Positions 1-7,562 are shown, counted from the stretch's first letter. The stretch: DNA of 27,031 nt from Pseudomonadota bacterium (GCA_027622495.1 JAQBYL010000005.1:1-27031), one strand, 5' to 3'. Program-made: numbers and translations. Notes: generated by a model from the letters alone, not told the origin.

Positions 1-515
1 TTGTTCATCCGCATCAGGTCTGCCGCATAGTCGTGGGTGAGCAGATTATCGCCAACAGCAATGCGGGACGTTGGATGGCCAGCCCTGCGCAACAGATAGT
101 TCATGATGCCGGTGTCCATCACGATATCTCGATGATTGGAGATGAACAGATGCGGCACCTCCGGATCGAGCACATCCAGACCGTCCACACTTAAGTCCAC
201 AATGGTCTGGCGGATCAGACCCGCCATGTAGTCTTCCATCACCTGCTGTATGTCAGACACCGTCTGAAGTTTACCAAGGCGGCGCTTGAGCAGACTGCGA
301 ACCACCAGAACAGACAAACGGGGTAACTGCCGGTTGACCTTAGGCAGAAAGAATTTTGCCGCCGCCTGGTGGAATTCCGGGTTGCACAAAAGGCGTGACA
401 TGACGGCTGGCACGTCTTTGTCGGTATACGGTCGGATCGCATCAAAACTCGGCATGGGCGCAAGGTAGCGGGTTATGGCCAGAAAACAAGTCGCGTGATC
501 AGCAGACTTTCTCAT
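1..515 (-). CDS. PlsC-type 1-acyl-glycerol-3-phosphate acyltransferase family protein, 3' end outside window
   Basis: The minus strand is open from the window edge to an ATG at 515; a second in-frame ATG lies at 455. Only the N-terminal part is present. The visible protein contains IRPYTDKDVPAV near the start and later LFISNHRDIVMD, which resembles the acceptor-binding/catalytic His-Asp motif of glycerolipid acyltransferases. Here five residues separate His and the second Asp, against four in the usual HX4D motif, although an Asp also lies two residues after the His. By family, the enzyme would acylate lysophosphatidate or a related lipid at the inner membrane. The 515 start has a weak GAGAG upstream. 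The 455 start places the conserved IRPY block nearer the N-terminus and may be the true one. The gene is divergent from the MBL hydrolase, with about 20 bases between outer starts. Confidence 0.7.
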   Translation of the reverse strand, partial: MRKSADHATCFLAITRYLAPMPSFDAIRPYTDKDVPAVMSRLLCNPEFHQAAAKFFLPKVNRQLPRLSVLVVRSLLKRRLGKLQTVSDIQQVMEDYMAGLIRQTIVDLSVDGLDVLDPEVPHLFISNHRDIVMDTGIMNYLLRRAGHPTSRIAVGDNLLTHDYAADLMRMN

Positions 516-537
516 ATGATCGCTCTCGAGATCGAAA

Positions 538-1524
538 ATGATGAGCGCAACGCAAGAGATCATGACCCTCGGTATCCGACCCTATGATCACGGTTTGACC
601 GATCTTGGCAACGGCGGTTATGCCTGGCTGCAGCCGAATGGTGGATGGGGTTGGAGTAACGCAGGTCTGATCGTTTCAGGCGACATATCGCTTGTGATTG
701 ACACTCTCTTCGACAAACCGCTCACCCAGACCATGCTGGACGCAATGCGGCGGGCCGAACCCCAAGCCACACAAGACTTTGACCTTCTGGTGAACACCCA
801 TTCCAACGGCGACCACTGCAACGGCAACGAATTGGTCCATGGCGCGCAGATCGTCGCATCCCGTGCCTGTGCAGAAGAACTGAGCCGGGAAAACCCCGAA
901 ATGATGCTCAATCTCATGGCTCAAGCGCCCAACATGGGCGAGGTGGGTGAGTTCTTTCTGCTCTGCTTTAACGCCTTTGACTTCCGCGGTATCCAACACA
1001 CCCTGCCGACCCGGCTCTTCGAAGACGAAATGACTCTTAACGTAGGTGACAAGACCGTTGAGCTGAAACAGGTGGGTCCAGCCCACACTGCCGGTGACAT
1101 ACTGGCCTACGTGCCGGCCGATCGTCTCTTGTTCACCGGCGACATCCTGTTCATTGAAGGTCATCCGATCATCTGGGCCGGACCGGTGAATAACTGGGTG
1201 AAAGCCTGCGACTACATGCTGGGGCTCGAGGTCGAAACCATCGTTCCCGGTCACGGTCCGATCACCGACAAACGGGGCGTTCAGGCAGTACGCGACTACC
1301 TCACCTACATAACGATTGAGGCCCGTGCGCGATATGACGCTGGCATGAATGTGTATGACGCCGCCATGGACATCAACCTCACAGACTACGACAGCTGGGG
1401 GGACGGCGAGCGCATCGTTGTGAATGTTGCCACTCTGTATCGAGAGTTCGCCAATGACCCCGGTCCTGCCAACGTGGTGGAGTTGTTTGGTCTGATGGCC
1501 CAACTGCATAAACAAAGGCGCTGA
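538..1524 (+). CDS. MBL-fold metallo-hydrolase with HxNxDH zinc motif
   Basis: The 328-residue protein has a metallo-beta-lactamase fold, recognised from THSNGDH (H88, N90, D92, H93), PAHTAGD (H183), FTGDILF (D202) and PGHGP (H239). It has no signal peptide, so it is probably cytoplasmic. The usual HxHxDH motif is changed to HxNxDH, so one first-shell zinc ligand is Asn. The other ligand positions are intact, so this does not look like random decay. The reaction cannot be assigned; relatives of this general type hydrolyse thioesters, lactones or other esters. Start choice is uncertain between the tandem ATGs at 538 and 541, with no strong Shine-Dalgarno. The GNAT gene follows three bases after the stop, suggesting co-transcription. 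Confidence 0.9.
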   Translation: MMSATQEIMTLGIRPYDHGLTDLGNGGYAWLQPNGGWGWSNAGLIVSGDISLVIDTLFDKPLTQTMLDAMRRAEPQATQDFDLLVNTHSNGDHCNGNELVHGAQIVASRACAEELSRENPEMMLNLMAQAPNMGEVGEFFLLCFNAFDFRGIQHTLPTRLFEDEMTLNVGDKTVELKQVGPAHTAGDILAYVPADRLLFTGDILFIEGHPIIWAGPVNNWVKACDYMLGLEVETIVPGHGPITDKRGVQAVRDYLTYITIEARARYDAGMNVYDAAMDINLTDYDSWGDGERIVVNVATLYREFANDPGPANVVELFGLMAQLHKQRR

Positions 1525-1527
1525 CCC

Positions 1528-2019
1528 GTGCGTGTGCGACCTTGTGAGGTGGAAGACCACAGCGCCATCGTCGGCATCTACAATCACTACATCGCAAACA
1601 CCCATTTCACCTTCGATGTATCGGACTACACCGTCGCCTCACGGCAACCCTGGTTTGCCGGTTTTGATGGATCCAGATATCTGTGTCTTGTGATTGAAGA
1701 CCCCAACAGGCAGATCGCCGGTTACGCATGCAGCTCCCGGTTCAAAGAGAAATCCGCCTATGAAACATCGGTGGAGGTCAGCATCTATCTGCACCCTCAC
1801 AACACATCACGCGGGCTTGGAAAACTTCTCTACGAGCCGTTGTTTGAACATCTCGAACAACACGACGTTCACCGCGCCTATGCGGGGATTGCCTTGCCGA
1901 ACGAACCGTCGATACGTTTTCATCAGAAAATGGGCTTTGTTCGCAAGGCCCACTTTGCAGAAGTCGGACGCAAGTTCGACCGCTTCTGGGATGTGGTCTG
2001 GCTGGAAAAAAATCTCTGA
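1528..2019 (+). CDS. GNAT family N-acetyltransferase, phosphinothricin acetyltransferase-like
   Basis: The 163-residue protein begins with GTG just after the preceding stop. It has the phosphinothricin/methionine-sulfoximine acetyltransferase layout: RPCEVEDHSAIVGIYNHYI at the N-terminus, an acetyl-CoA pyrophosphate loop around SRGLGKLL, NEPSIRFHQKMGF near the end, and the terminal VGRKFDRFWDVVWLEK block. Known relatives acetylate the amino group of amino-acid analogues such as methionine sulfoximine or phosphinothricin; the natural substrate here is unknown. The GTG start is chosen because it gives the family's N-terminus and no ATG lies nearby. It probably shares a transcript with the MBL hydrolase upstream. 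It converges on the TauE-like gene, with about 15 bases between its stop and the original TauE stop. Confidence 0.88.
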   Translation: MRVRPCEVEDHSAIVGIYNHYIANTHFTFDVSDYTVASRQPWFAGFDGSRYLCLVIEDPNRQIAGYACSSRFKEKSAYETSVEVSIYLHPHNTSRGLGKLLYEPLFEHLEQHDVHRAYAGIALPNEPSIRFHQKMGFVRKAHFAEVGRKFDRFWDVVWLEKNL

Positions 2020-2034
2020 TCCAGGCTTAAGCGA

Positions 2035-2106
2035 TCAACCCTCAAATACCAGTGCACGCAACAGGATCCACACGCCCATCGCAAGCAGCAGACCGAACGC
2101 GCCCCG
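2035..2106 (-). pseudogene. Cut-off C-terminal helix of the TauE/SafE gene
   Basis: Reading on from the amber codon in the same frame gives RGAFGLLLAMGVWILLRALV followed by a short end and TGA. This is a plausible final transmembrane helix for a TauE/SafE permease, with no further stop or frameshift. A single C-to-T change in a CAG codon would explain the TAG. The preserved reading frame and hydrophobicity suggest that the break is recent, suppressed, or a sequence error. Confidence 0.65.
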
Positions 2107-2814
2107 CTACATGGCCTGTTCGCTGAACGTGGATACAAATGAACGTCCCGCCCAGGTACCGATCAGCACCACCGGTATCGCCATGCCGGTGTAAAGCCAG
2201 ACTTCGGCGGTCAAGCCACCTTGTGCACCCACCACCAGTGTCCGCGTTGTGGTGGTCAATGCGAACCCGACCAGAAGCGTTGCCCTGATCTGCGAAACCG
2301 GCAACGGCTGGCGGTAAGTGAACCAGCCCATCACCGGGCCGGATGCAGAGAACATACCGCCCACCAGGCCACCAACCACACCCGCCGAAACACACGCCAC
2401 GGGCCCGGATACCTTCGCGATGGGCTGCGGGCGCAGCATCATGCTCAAGCTGCCGAGGGTGATGAAGAGGCCGAGCAGGATTTCGAGCAGATGTCGGTCG
2501 TCGCTGTTCAGCACATTGAGTAACCACACACCAACAAAGATGGCCGGGATCTGGCCGAGCGCAAGCCATGGGAAAATCGCAGCACTCAGATGCTGCCAGT
2601 GACCCTTCATGGCGAACAGCACATTGATCAGCGACAGAAAACTGGCAACTGCGGCCAGCACTGGCAGATCCATGAGCTGAGTCCCGCCGATGACGGCGAT
2701 GATGATCATGCCCATGGCGAAACCGGCAACTGCCTGAACATAGCTGCCCAGCAACACAATCAGCAGAAAGGCAACCAGTGTAAGAAGATCCATGAACCAG
2801 GCAGTATAGATCAT
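2107..2814 (-). CDS. TauE/SafE-family permease, prematurely terminated
   Basis: The 235-residue hydrophobic protein has repeated membrane segments and the TauE/SafE pattern: GSYVQAVAGFAMGM near the N-terminus, then mid-protein GGLVGGMFSASGPVMGWF. The family transports sulfite, sulfonates or other small organic anions across the inner membrane. Translation stops at a TAG (2107-2109) directly after FSEQAM. Beyond that codon the same frame continues as a hydrophobic helix and ends at a natural TGA at 2035-2037, so the last membrane helix is cut off. An internal ATG at 2793 (MDLLTL) may be the true start, since 2814 has no clear Shine-Dalgarno. The product may be inactive unless the stop is read through. 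It is divergent from the SDR gene at 2884. Confidence 0.82.
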   Translation of the reverse strand: MIYTAWFMDLLTLVAFLLIVLLGSYVQAVAGFAMGMIIIAVIGGTQLMDLPVLAAVASFLSLINVLFAMKGHWQHLSAAIFPWLALGQIPAIFVGVWLLNVLNSDDRHLLEILLGLFITLGSLSMMLRPQPIAKVSGPVACVSAGVVGGLVGGMFSASGPVMGWFTYRQPLPVSQIRATLLVGFALTTTTRTLVVGAQGGLTAEVWLYTGMAIPVVLIGTWAGRSFVSTFSEQAM

Positions 2815-2825
2815 GGCTGGTCAGG

Positions 2826-2839
2826 TAAAGTGATCGGCC
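2826..2839 (+). promoter_or_regulatory. Leader motif shared with the DUF72 gene
   Basis: TAAAGTGATCGGCC lies 45 bases before the SDR start. Thirteen of its fourteen bases recur at 4889-4902 before the DUF72 gene. The function is unknown; it could contain a -10 element or a regulator site. No convincing -35 accompanies this copy. Confidence 0.25.
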
Positions 2840-2883
2840 GGGTAAGTAGACCAGTGAGTAAATTAGTTGAACGGAACAACCTG

Positions 2884-3660
2884 ATGGATCTGAAACTCAG
2901 CAACCGATGCGTCTTCGTGAGCGGCAGTCACCGCGGAACCGGTCTGATCATCGCTCAATATCTGGCGCAAGCCGGTGCCCGCGTGCTGGTGCACGGTCTC
3001 GAACCTGGTCAGGCTCAGGCTGCCATCGAGGATGTTCCCGGTGGCATACCGGTAACCGGTGATATCCGTACCGATGACGGTGCCCGGGCAGTCGCTGTGA
3101 TGTGCGAGCACGAACAGGTCGACATCCTGATCAATAACTATGGTGCCACAGAAGCGGGGAGCTGGGTTTCATCTACCAGTGCTGACTGGCTTGCCTCATA
3201 TCAGCGCAACGTGCTGTCGGCTCAGCGCATGATTCAGCTCTTTCTACCGGGCATGATCAAAGGCGGCTGGGGCCGCATCATCAACCTGGGAACGGTTGGC
3301 TCAACGCGCCCCAACGATCGCAACCCGCAGTACTATGCCGCCAAGGGTGCTCTGGCCACCATGACGATCAGTCTCGCAAGAGAGGTAAGCGGGACCGGGG
3401 TCCGGGTCAATCTGGTGTCACCAGGCATGATTCTGACGCCGGAGGTCGAAGCCGCCTATGTCGCGCGCGGAAAGCGTAAAGGCTGGGGTGACACCTGGCA
3501 GGAAATCGAAGCAAAGGTCGCCGAGGACATCCCCATCGGGAGGATTGTCCGACGCGAAGAAGTCGCCTGGCTGGTGGCGTTTCTGGCCAGTCCGCTGGCA
3601 GATGCGGTTCACGGCCAGAACATCCGCATCGACGGTGGTGCGTTGGGCATCCTGACCTGA
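2884..3660 (+). CDS. SDR family oxidoreductase
   Basis: This 258-residue classical short-chain dehydrogenase has a cofactor motif SGSHRGTG (about residues 14-21), INNYGA in place of the usual NNAG, and the active-site pair YYAAK. The usual catalytic Ser region reads INLGTVGST, so Thr or a nearby Ser may take that role. The C-terminal IRIDGGALG block is typical of FabG-like SDRs. It would carry out an NAD(P)-dependent alcohol/ketone conversion; the substrate is unknown. The open frame extends far upstream, but homology starts at MDLKLSNR and a GGA-containing ribosome site precedes that ATG. Its stop overlaps the next ATG by one base (TGATG), indicating translational coupling to the small membrane protein and second SDR. 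Confidence 0.9.
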   Translation: MDLKLSNRCVFVSGSHRGTGLIIAQYLAQAGARVLVHGLEPGQAQAAIEDVPGGIPVTGDIRTDDGARAVAVMCEHEQVDILINNYGATEAGSWVSSTSADWLASYQRNVLSAQRMIQLFLPGMIKGGWGRIINLGTVGSTRPNDRNPQYYAAKGALATMTISLAREVSGTGVRVNLVSPGMILTPEVEAAYVARGKRKGWGDTWQEIEAKVAEDIPIGRIVRREEVAWLVAFLASPLADAVHGQNIRIDGGALGILT

Positions 3661-4013
3661 TGAACATCTCGCATCTGCCGTGGCGGGTAGCCGGAGTGCT
3701 GCTTGTGGGGGTGGGAATGGTGTTGTTTGAACCTGGTTCCAGCTCCATTGTGCAGCGGCTGTTGCTACCGCTGCTGTTTGGTCTGAGTGCCGGTCTCATC
3801 ACGCAGAACCTGCTGGCGGTCTGCCTGACCGGTGCTGTGCTTGGCATCATTCACACCGATTTAAGCCAGGTGAGCTGGATCGACCGTTTTGCTTACCCGG
3901 CGATTGCTGCAGTCTGCGTGCTCACTCTAACGGCGCTTTATATGCAGCGTGGGCGCAAACGCATCCGTGAGACACACAGCGAACGCTGGAGCGCACGCTC
4001 AAGCGATTCATGA
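3660..4013 (+). CDS. Small membrane protein of unknown function
   Basis: The 117-residue protein has three to four hydrophobic segments: about residues 8-24, 33-60 with internal breaks, and 78-95. It ends in a basic, polar tail (QRGRKRIRETHSERWS) that would lie on the cytoplasmic side under the positive-inside rule. I do not recognise the family. The start overlaps the preceding SDR stop by one base, and its own stop overlaps the next SDR start (ATGA). All three genes are therefore almost certainly translated from one message. A role tied to the substrate of the flanking dehydrogenases, for example membrane recruitment or transport, is only inference. Confidence 0.75.
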   Translation: MNISHLPWRVAGVLLVGVGMVLFEPGSSSIVQRLLLPLLFGLSAGLITQNLLAVCLTGAVLGIIHTDLSQVSWIDRFAYPAIAAVCVLTLTALYMQRGRKRIRETHSERWSARSSDS

Positions 4014-4846
4014 AAACCTGCCTGATCACCGGAACCACCAGCGGTATCGGTTCGGTCACAGCAACCACGATGGCCCGCGCCGGCTATCGGGTCGTTATGG
4101 CCTGCCGCGATCCTTCCCGGGCGTTCACCCTGGCCAAGCAGATCACGCAGGCCACCGGCAACGGCGAGATCCACGTATTACCTTGTGATCTGGCCTCAAT
4201 GAGTTCTGTGCGCAATGCAGCGGATGCATTTTCAGGGCTTAAGCTTCCACTCGATGTGCTGATCAACAATGCCGGTGTTCTGTGTGCCAGACCGCAACTC
4301 AGTGCGGATGGTTTTGAAATGATGTTTGCGGTGAATCACCTGGGCCACTTCCTGCTCACCCGGCTGATGCTCGATATGCTGTGCGACAATGCGCGGGTGG
4401 TGATCGTTGCTTCAGCAGTTCATCGCACCGGCGTGCTCGATCTCGAGAACGTTGAGACACTCAAAAACTTTTCCAGTTTGAAAACCTACGCCCGATCTAA
4501 ACTCGCCAACGTGATGTTTACCTTTGATCTGGCGCGACGGTTGAGTGGCACCGGCATTAGCGTTAACTGCCTGCATCCCGGCGTGGTCGCAAGCAATATC
4601 TTTCCGTCCAATAGCTGGCTTTCCTGGGGTGGCAATCTGATCAGACCCTTTATCCGCAGCCCCGAACAGGGATCTGCCGCCTGCGCAACCCTCGCCCTTG
4701 ACGATCGCGTTGCGCGCACAAGCGGTGCTTATTTCAACAGCAATGCCCGCCAGGCAAACCCGGCTGCGCGCGCGTGCGATCGGGTCGATCAGTCTGCGCT
4801 GTGGGCGTACAGCAGCTCTGTGTGCGGGTTAGCAGACACGCTTTGA
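4010..4846 (+). CDS. SDR family oxidoreductase, retinol dehydrogenase-like
   Basis: The 278-residue protein is an SDR of the type seen in retinol dehydrogenase, WW-domain oxidoreductase and protochlorophyllide reductase relatives. It has TGTTSGIG (residues 8-15), VVMACRD after the second strand, LINNAGVL, VNHLGHFLLT with the conserved Asn, IVASAVHRTG with the catalytic Ser, and YARSKLAN with the Tyr and Lys. The ACRD segment suggests NADP(H) preference. The substrate is unknown; relatives reduce hydrophobic aldehydes or ketones. It overlaps the upstream membrane-protein gene by four bases (ATGA) and ends the trio. About 78 bases with a candidate promoter follow before the DUF72 gene. Confidence 0.9.
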   Translation: MKTCLITGTTSGIGSVTATTMARAGYRVVMACRDPSRAFTLAKQITQATGNGEIHVLPCDLASMSSVRNAADAFSGLKLPLDVLINNAGVLCARPQLSADGFEMMFAVNHLGHFLLTRLMLDMLCDNARVVIVASAVHRTGVLDLENVETLKNFSSLKTYARSKLANVMFTFDLARRLSGTGISVNCLHPGVVASNIFPSNSWLSWGGNLIRPFIRSPEQGSAACATLALDDRVARTSGAYFNSNARQANPAARACDRVDQSALWAYSSSVCGLADTL

Positions 4847-4865
4847 GCGCTTGAGGCAGCATGGC

Positions 4866-4894
4866 TTGTGTTGTTTTCAGGCGTGGTCTAAGGT
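4866..4894 (+). promoter_or_regulatory. Candidate sigma-70 promoter for the DUF72-aceK unit
   Basis: TTGTGT at 4866-4871 and TAAGGT at 4889-4894 are separated by 17 bases and lie about 30 bases before the DUF72 start, in the only gap upstream of that gene. Each hexamer matches the sigma-70 consensus only partly. The -10 candidate overlaps the motif repeated at 2826-2839. Confidence 0.35.
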
Positions 4895-4913
4895 GATCGG
4901 CCCGCCTTGTATC

Positions 4914-4920
4914 AGGAGGA
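4914..4920 (+). promoter_or_regulatory. Strong Shine-Dalgarno deciding the DUF72 start
   Basis: AGGAGGA ends four bases before the ATG at 4925. This near-perfect ribosome-binding site selects ATG 4925 over an in-frame TTG at 4907. It is the strongest such site I noticed in the window. Confidence 0.7.
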
Positions 4921-4924
4921 GTGC

Positions 4925-5710
4925 ATGCGCTGGCTGGCAGGTACAAGTGGTTTCAGTTACACCGAATGGCGTGGTCCGTTCTACCCAGACGATCTTCAAA
5001 ACGAAGACATGCCTGCGTTCTACGCAACGCGCCTACCTGCGGTTGAGATCAACAACACCTTCTACCGCATGCCCCGCCGCGAAGTGCTGACCGGTTGGTC
5101 GCAGGCGGTGCCTTACGATTTCCGTTTTGTGATCAAGGCTTCGCGCAGAATCACTCACCAGCAGCGCCTGCTGAATGCCGAAGAGTCAATTGAGTATCTC
5201 GCAAGCAGACTGGACGCTCTCGAAGACAAGCTCGGCGCCGTGCTCTTTCAACCGCCGCCCAACTTCAAAAAAAATAGCGATCGTCTGCAGGCACTGCTCA
5301 ATGCCTGGCCGTCTGCTCTACCGGCAGCAATCGAGTTCCGCCACGACAGCTGGTTCGACGACGAGACACTGGACGCGCTTCGCGAAAAAGCGGTTGCACT
5401 GGTTATTTCTGAGGATGGTGATCTGCCGCTTCCACCTGTGCTCGGCACCACCGACTGGGTCTATCTGCGCCTGCGTAAGCCAGGCTATACCACCGCCGAC
5501 CTGAATGGCTGGATCAGAAAAACCGCGACAACACAGGTGAAGCAGGCCTATGCGTTCTTCAAACACGAAGACGAGGCGGCCGGACCGGAGCTTGCCGAAC
5601 GCTTTCTCAGCCTTACCAGCAAGCCGCTGCCGAAACGTGCTGCACCGCGCAAGGTTGCGCGCGCCAAACCGGGTGCCGGAAAGCCCGGTAAAAAACAGCG
5701 TCAGCAGTAG
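4925..5710 (+). CDS. DUF72 (YecE-like) family protein with basic C-terminal tail
   Basis: The 261-residue protein begins MRWLAGTSGFSYTEWRGPFYP, the typical DUF72 N-terminus. EINNTFYRMP, FVIKASRRITH, GAVLFQPPPNFKK, IEFRHDSWF and DWVYLRLRKPGY follow, all hallmark blocks of this TIM-barrel-like family. Its biochemical function is not established. The last 30 or so residues (PLPKRAAPRKVARAKPGAG and beyond) form a Lys/Arg/Ala/Pro-rich tail that I would not expect in ordinary DUF72 proteins; nucleic-acid binding is one possible role. The likely TTG start of aceK lies about ten bases beyond the stop, so the two genes are probably co-expressed and perhaps translationally coupled. Confidence 0.9.
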   Translation: MRWLAGTSGFSYTEWRGPFYPDDLQNEDMPAFYATRLPAVEINNTFYRMPRREVLTGWSQAVPYDFRFVIKASRRITHQQRLLNAEESIEYLASRLDALEDKLGAVLFQPPPNFKKNSDRLQALLNAWPSALPAAIEFRHDSWFDDETLDALREKAVALVISEDGDLPLPPVLGTTDWVYLRLRKPGYTTADLNGWIRKTATTQVKQAYAFFKHEDEAAGPELAERFLSLTSKPLPKRAAPRKVARAKPGAGKPGKKQRQQ

Positions 5711-5720
5711 AGACAAACTG

Positions 5721-7445
5721 TTGTACACACAGACAGCTGAGCACATTTACCTCGGTTTCCGCCGCTATCGCACCGCGTTCGACGAAATCACGCGCGGTGC
5801 GCGCAGGCGTTTTCAGACCGCCGACTGGCTCGGCGCACAGAAGGCGTCGGCAGACCGGCTGAACGCATATAAAGAAGTTCTTGGCGAACTCGAAGACGAA
5901 ATCTGTTCGCACATCGACTCTTCTACCCGCAGCGATATGCTGTGGTGGTCACGGGTTAAAAAAGCCTACAAGGCTCTGATTGAGACAAGCGGCGACCGGG
6001 AACTGGCAGAGACCTGGTTTAATTCGGCCTATCGGCGACTTGCCGGTGATGCTGATCTGAACAACACGGCCATGTTTTTAAGCCCCGGGTTTACCTCACC
6101 TCCACCACCGCCAGAGCACGCCATCATCTCGACCTACACCCCTCGAAACGGGGTCGTTGCAATGGTCAGGGCCATCTGTATCGATCACGATCTCGGCCTT
6201 CAATGGCGCGACCTCGATCGAGACCTTGGGAACGTCCTGCGCACGCTGGTAGAACTGCGACCCGAGATCGACACAGAAGCACGGCTTAGCGTGCAGATCA
6301 TCAAATCGATCTTTTTCCGTAACAAAGGCGCGTATCTGATCGGCAAGCTCATCTACGACGACCAGTCCTGGCCGCTGGCACTGCCTTTGCTGCTGGATCG
6401 CAATGGCGATCTTTACATCGACACGGTCATCTGTGACGAAGACGAACTGTCGATCATGTTCAGCTTCACGCGCGCCTATTTTATGGTCGACACGCCCTAC
6501 CCCTACGGTCTGGTTGAGTTCCTGGCTGATCTGTTGCCCAACAAAAAACGCTACGAACTGTACTCATCGATCGGCTGGTCCAAACACGGTAAAACTGAGT
6601 TTTTCCGCGGGTTTATCCAGCATCTGGCTGAATCGGATGATCAGTTCATCATTGCCCCCGGTATCAAAGGCATGGTGATGTCGGTGTTTATTCTGCCGTC
6701 GTATCAGAGTGCGTTTAAAGTCATCAAGGATCGCTTTGCCTATCAGAAGAACATCACCCACGAACAGGTGCGGGCGAAATACCATGTGGTCAAACAGCAT
6801 GATCGAGTGGGTCGCATGGCCGACACACAGGAGTTCGAAAATTTCGTGTTGCCGCGCAAACGGGTGTCGGATGAGGTGATCGCTGAGCTCAAGAAGGTCG
6901 CTGCCTCCAAGATCACGGTGACCGATGAGCAGGTCAGGATCGCTCACCTGTATACCGAACGGCTGATGACACCGCTGAATATTTATCTGAAGAGCGCAAC
7001 CCACACGGAGGTCAGAAGCGCGCTGGATGAATATGGCAATGCAATCAAGCAACTTGCCGCGGCCAATATTTTTCCCGGTGACATGCTGCTCAAAAATTTC
7101 GGTGTCACCCGGCACGGCCGGGTGGTGTTTTACGACTACGACGAGATCTCCTACCTGACCGATGTCAACTTCCGCCACATACCGAAACCGCGCACCCCAG
7201 AGGAAGAGATGTCTTCGGAGGTCTGGTACACCGTCGGCCCCAACGATGTATTCCCCGAAGAGTTCCCCCGGTTTCTTTTCAGCAAAGCATCGATCCGCGA
7301 CGTTTTCACAGCTATGCACGGCGATCTGTTCGACGCGGACTACTGGCGCGGCCTGCAGAGTACGATCCGCAAAGGAACCGTGATGGACGTGTTCCCTTAT
7401 CGGCGTAAGCGGCGTTTTGGAACCCCTTCCGGCCGGACCCATTGA
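5721..7445 (+). CDS. aceK: Isocitrate dehydrogenase kinase/phosphatase
   Basis: The 574-residue protein is AceK, the bifunctional enzyme that phosphorylates and dephosphorylates isocitrate dehydrogenase. It thereby controls flux between the TCA cycle and the glyoxylate shunt. The nucleotide-binding region APGIKGMVMSVF is at about residues 312-323, followed by the FKVIKDRF lysine (about 333). NIFPGDMLLKNFGVTRHGR carries the catalytic Asp (about 454), and VVFYDYDEI the second Asp (about 472). These sit three residues from the E. coli numbering I recall. No ATG lies near the expected N-terminus. TTG 5721 (or CTG 5718) gives the family's length and N-terminus; an upstream GTG at 5673, inside DUF72, is the alternative. 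I see no aceA or aceB in the window, so aceK is separated from the classical aceBAK arrangement. Confidence 0.95.
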   Translation: MYTQTAEHIYLGFRRYRTAFDEITRGARRRFQTADWLGAQKASADRLNAYKEVLGELEDEICSHIDSSTRSDMLWWSRVKKAYKALIETSGDRELAETWFNSAYRRLAGDADLNNTAMFLSPGFTSPPPPPEHAIISTYTPRNGVVAMVRAICIDHDLGLQWRDLDRDLGNVLRTLVELRPEIDTEARLSVQIIKSIFFRNKGAYLIGKLIYDDQSWPLALPLLLDRNGDLYIDTVICDEDELSIMFSFTRAYFMVDTPYPYGLVEFLADLLPNKKRYELYSSIGWSKHGKTEFFRGFIQHLAESDDQFIIAPGIKGMVMSVFILPSYQSAFKVIKDRFAYQKNITHEQVRAKYHVVKQHDRVGRMADTQEFENFVLPRKRVSDEVIAELKKVAASKITVTDEQVRIAHLYTERLMTPLNIYLKSATHTEVRSALDEYGNAIKQLAAANIFPGDMLLKNFGVTRHGRVVFYDYDEISYLTDVNFRHIPKPRTPEEEMSSEVWYTVGPNDVFPEEFPRFLFSKASIRDVFTAMHGDLFDADYWRGLQSTIRKGTVMDVFPYRRKRRFGTPSGRTH

Positions 7446-7483
7446 GCGTCGCAACCCATTCATTCATGCAGCTATGCCTGGCA

Positions 7484-7526
7484 CCGGACTGCCTGTCCGG
7501 CATCACGACGCACGCGCATTATGCGC
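7484..7526. other. Two small perfect hairpins after aceK
   Basis: CCGGAC-TGCCT-GTCCGG spans 7484-7500 and GCGCA-TTA-TGCGC spans 7514-7526, both in the 117-base gap between aceK and the HAD gene. Neither is followed by a T-run, so they are not classic terminators. They could be RNA-processing or stability structures. Confidence 0.3.
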
Positions 7527-7562
7527 ATGCCTTCGCCGAATCCGGCGTCTGACGGTTACTCA

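Noticed and set aside
676..1605. Long minus-strand open frame of about 309 residues
   Set aside because: It is antisense to the MBL hydrolase, whose plus-strand protein carries clear zinc motifs; the antisense product has no recognisable motif.
2590..2883. Upstream extension of the first SDR open frame
   Set aside because: This part is antisense to the TauE gene; SDR homology begins at the ATG at 2884.
6564..7463. Long minus-strand open frame of about 299 residues
   Set aside because: It is a shadow of aceK, which is unmistakable on the plus strand.
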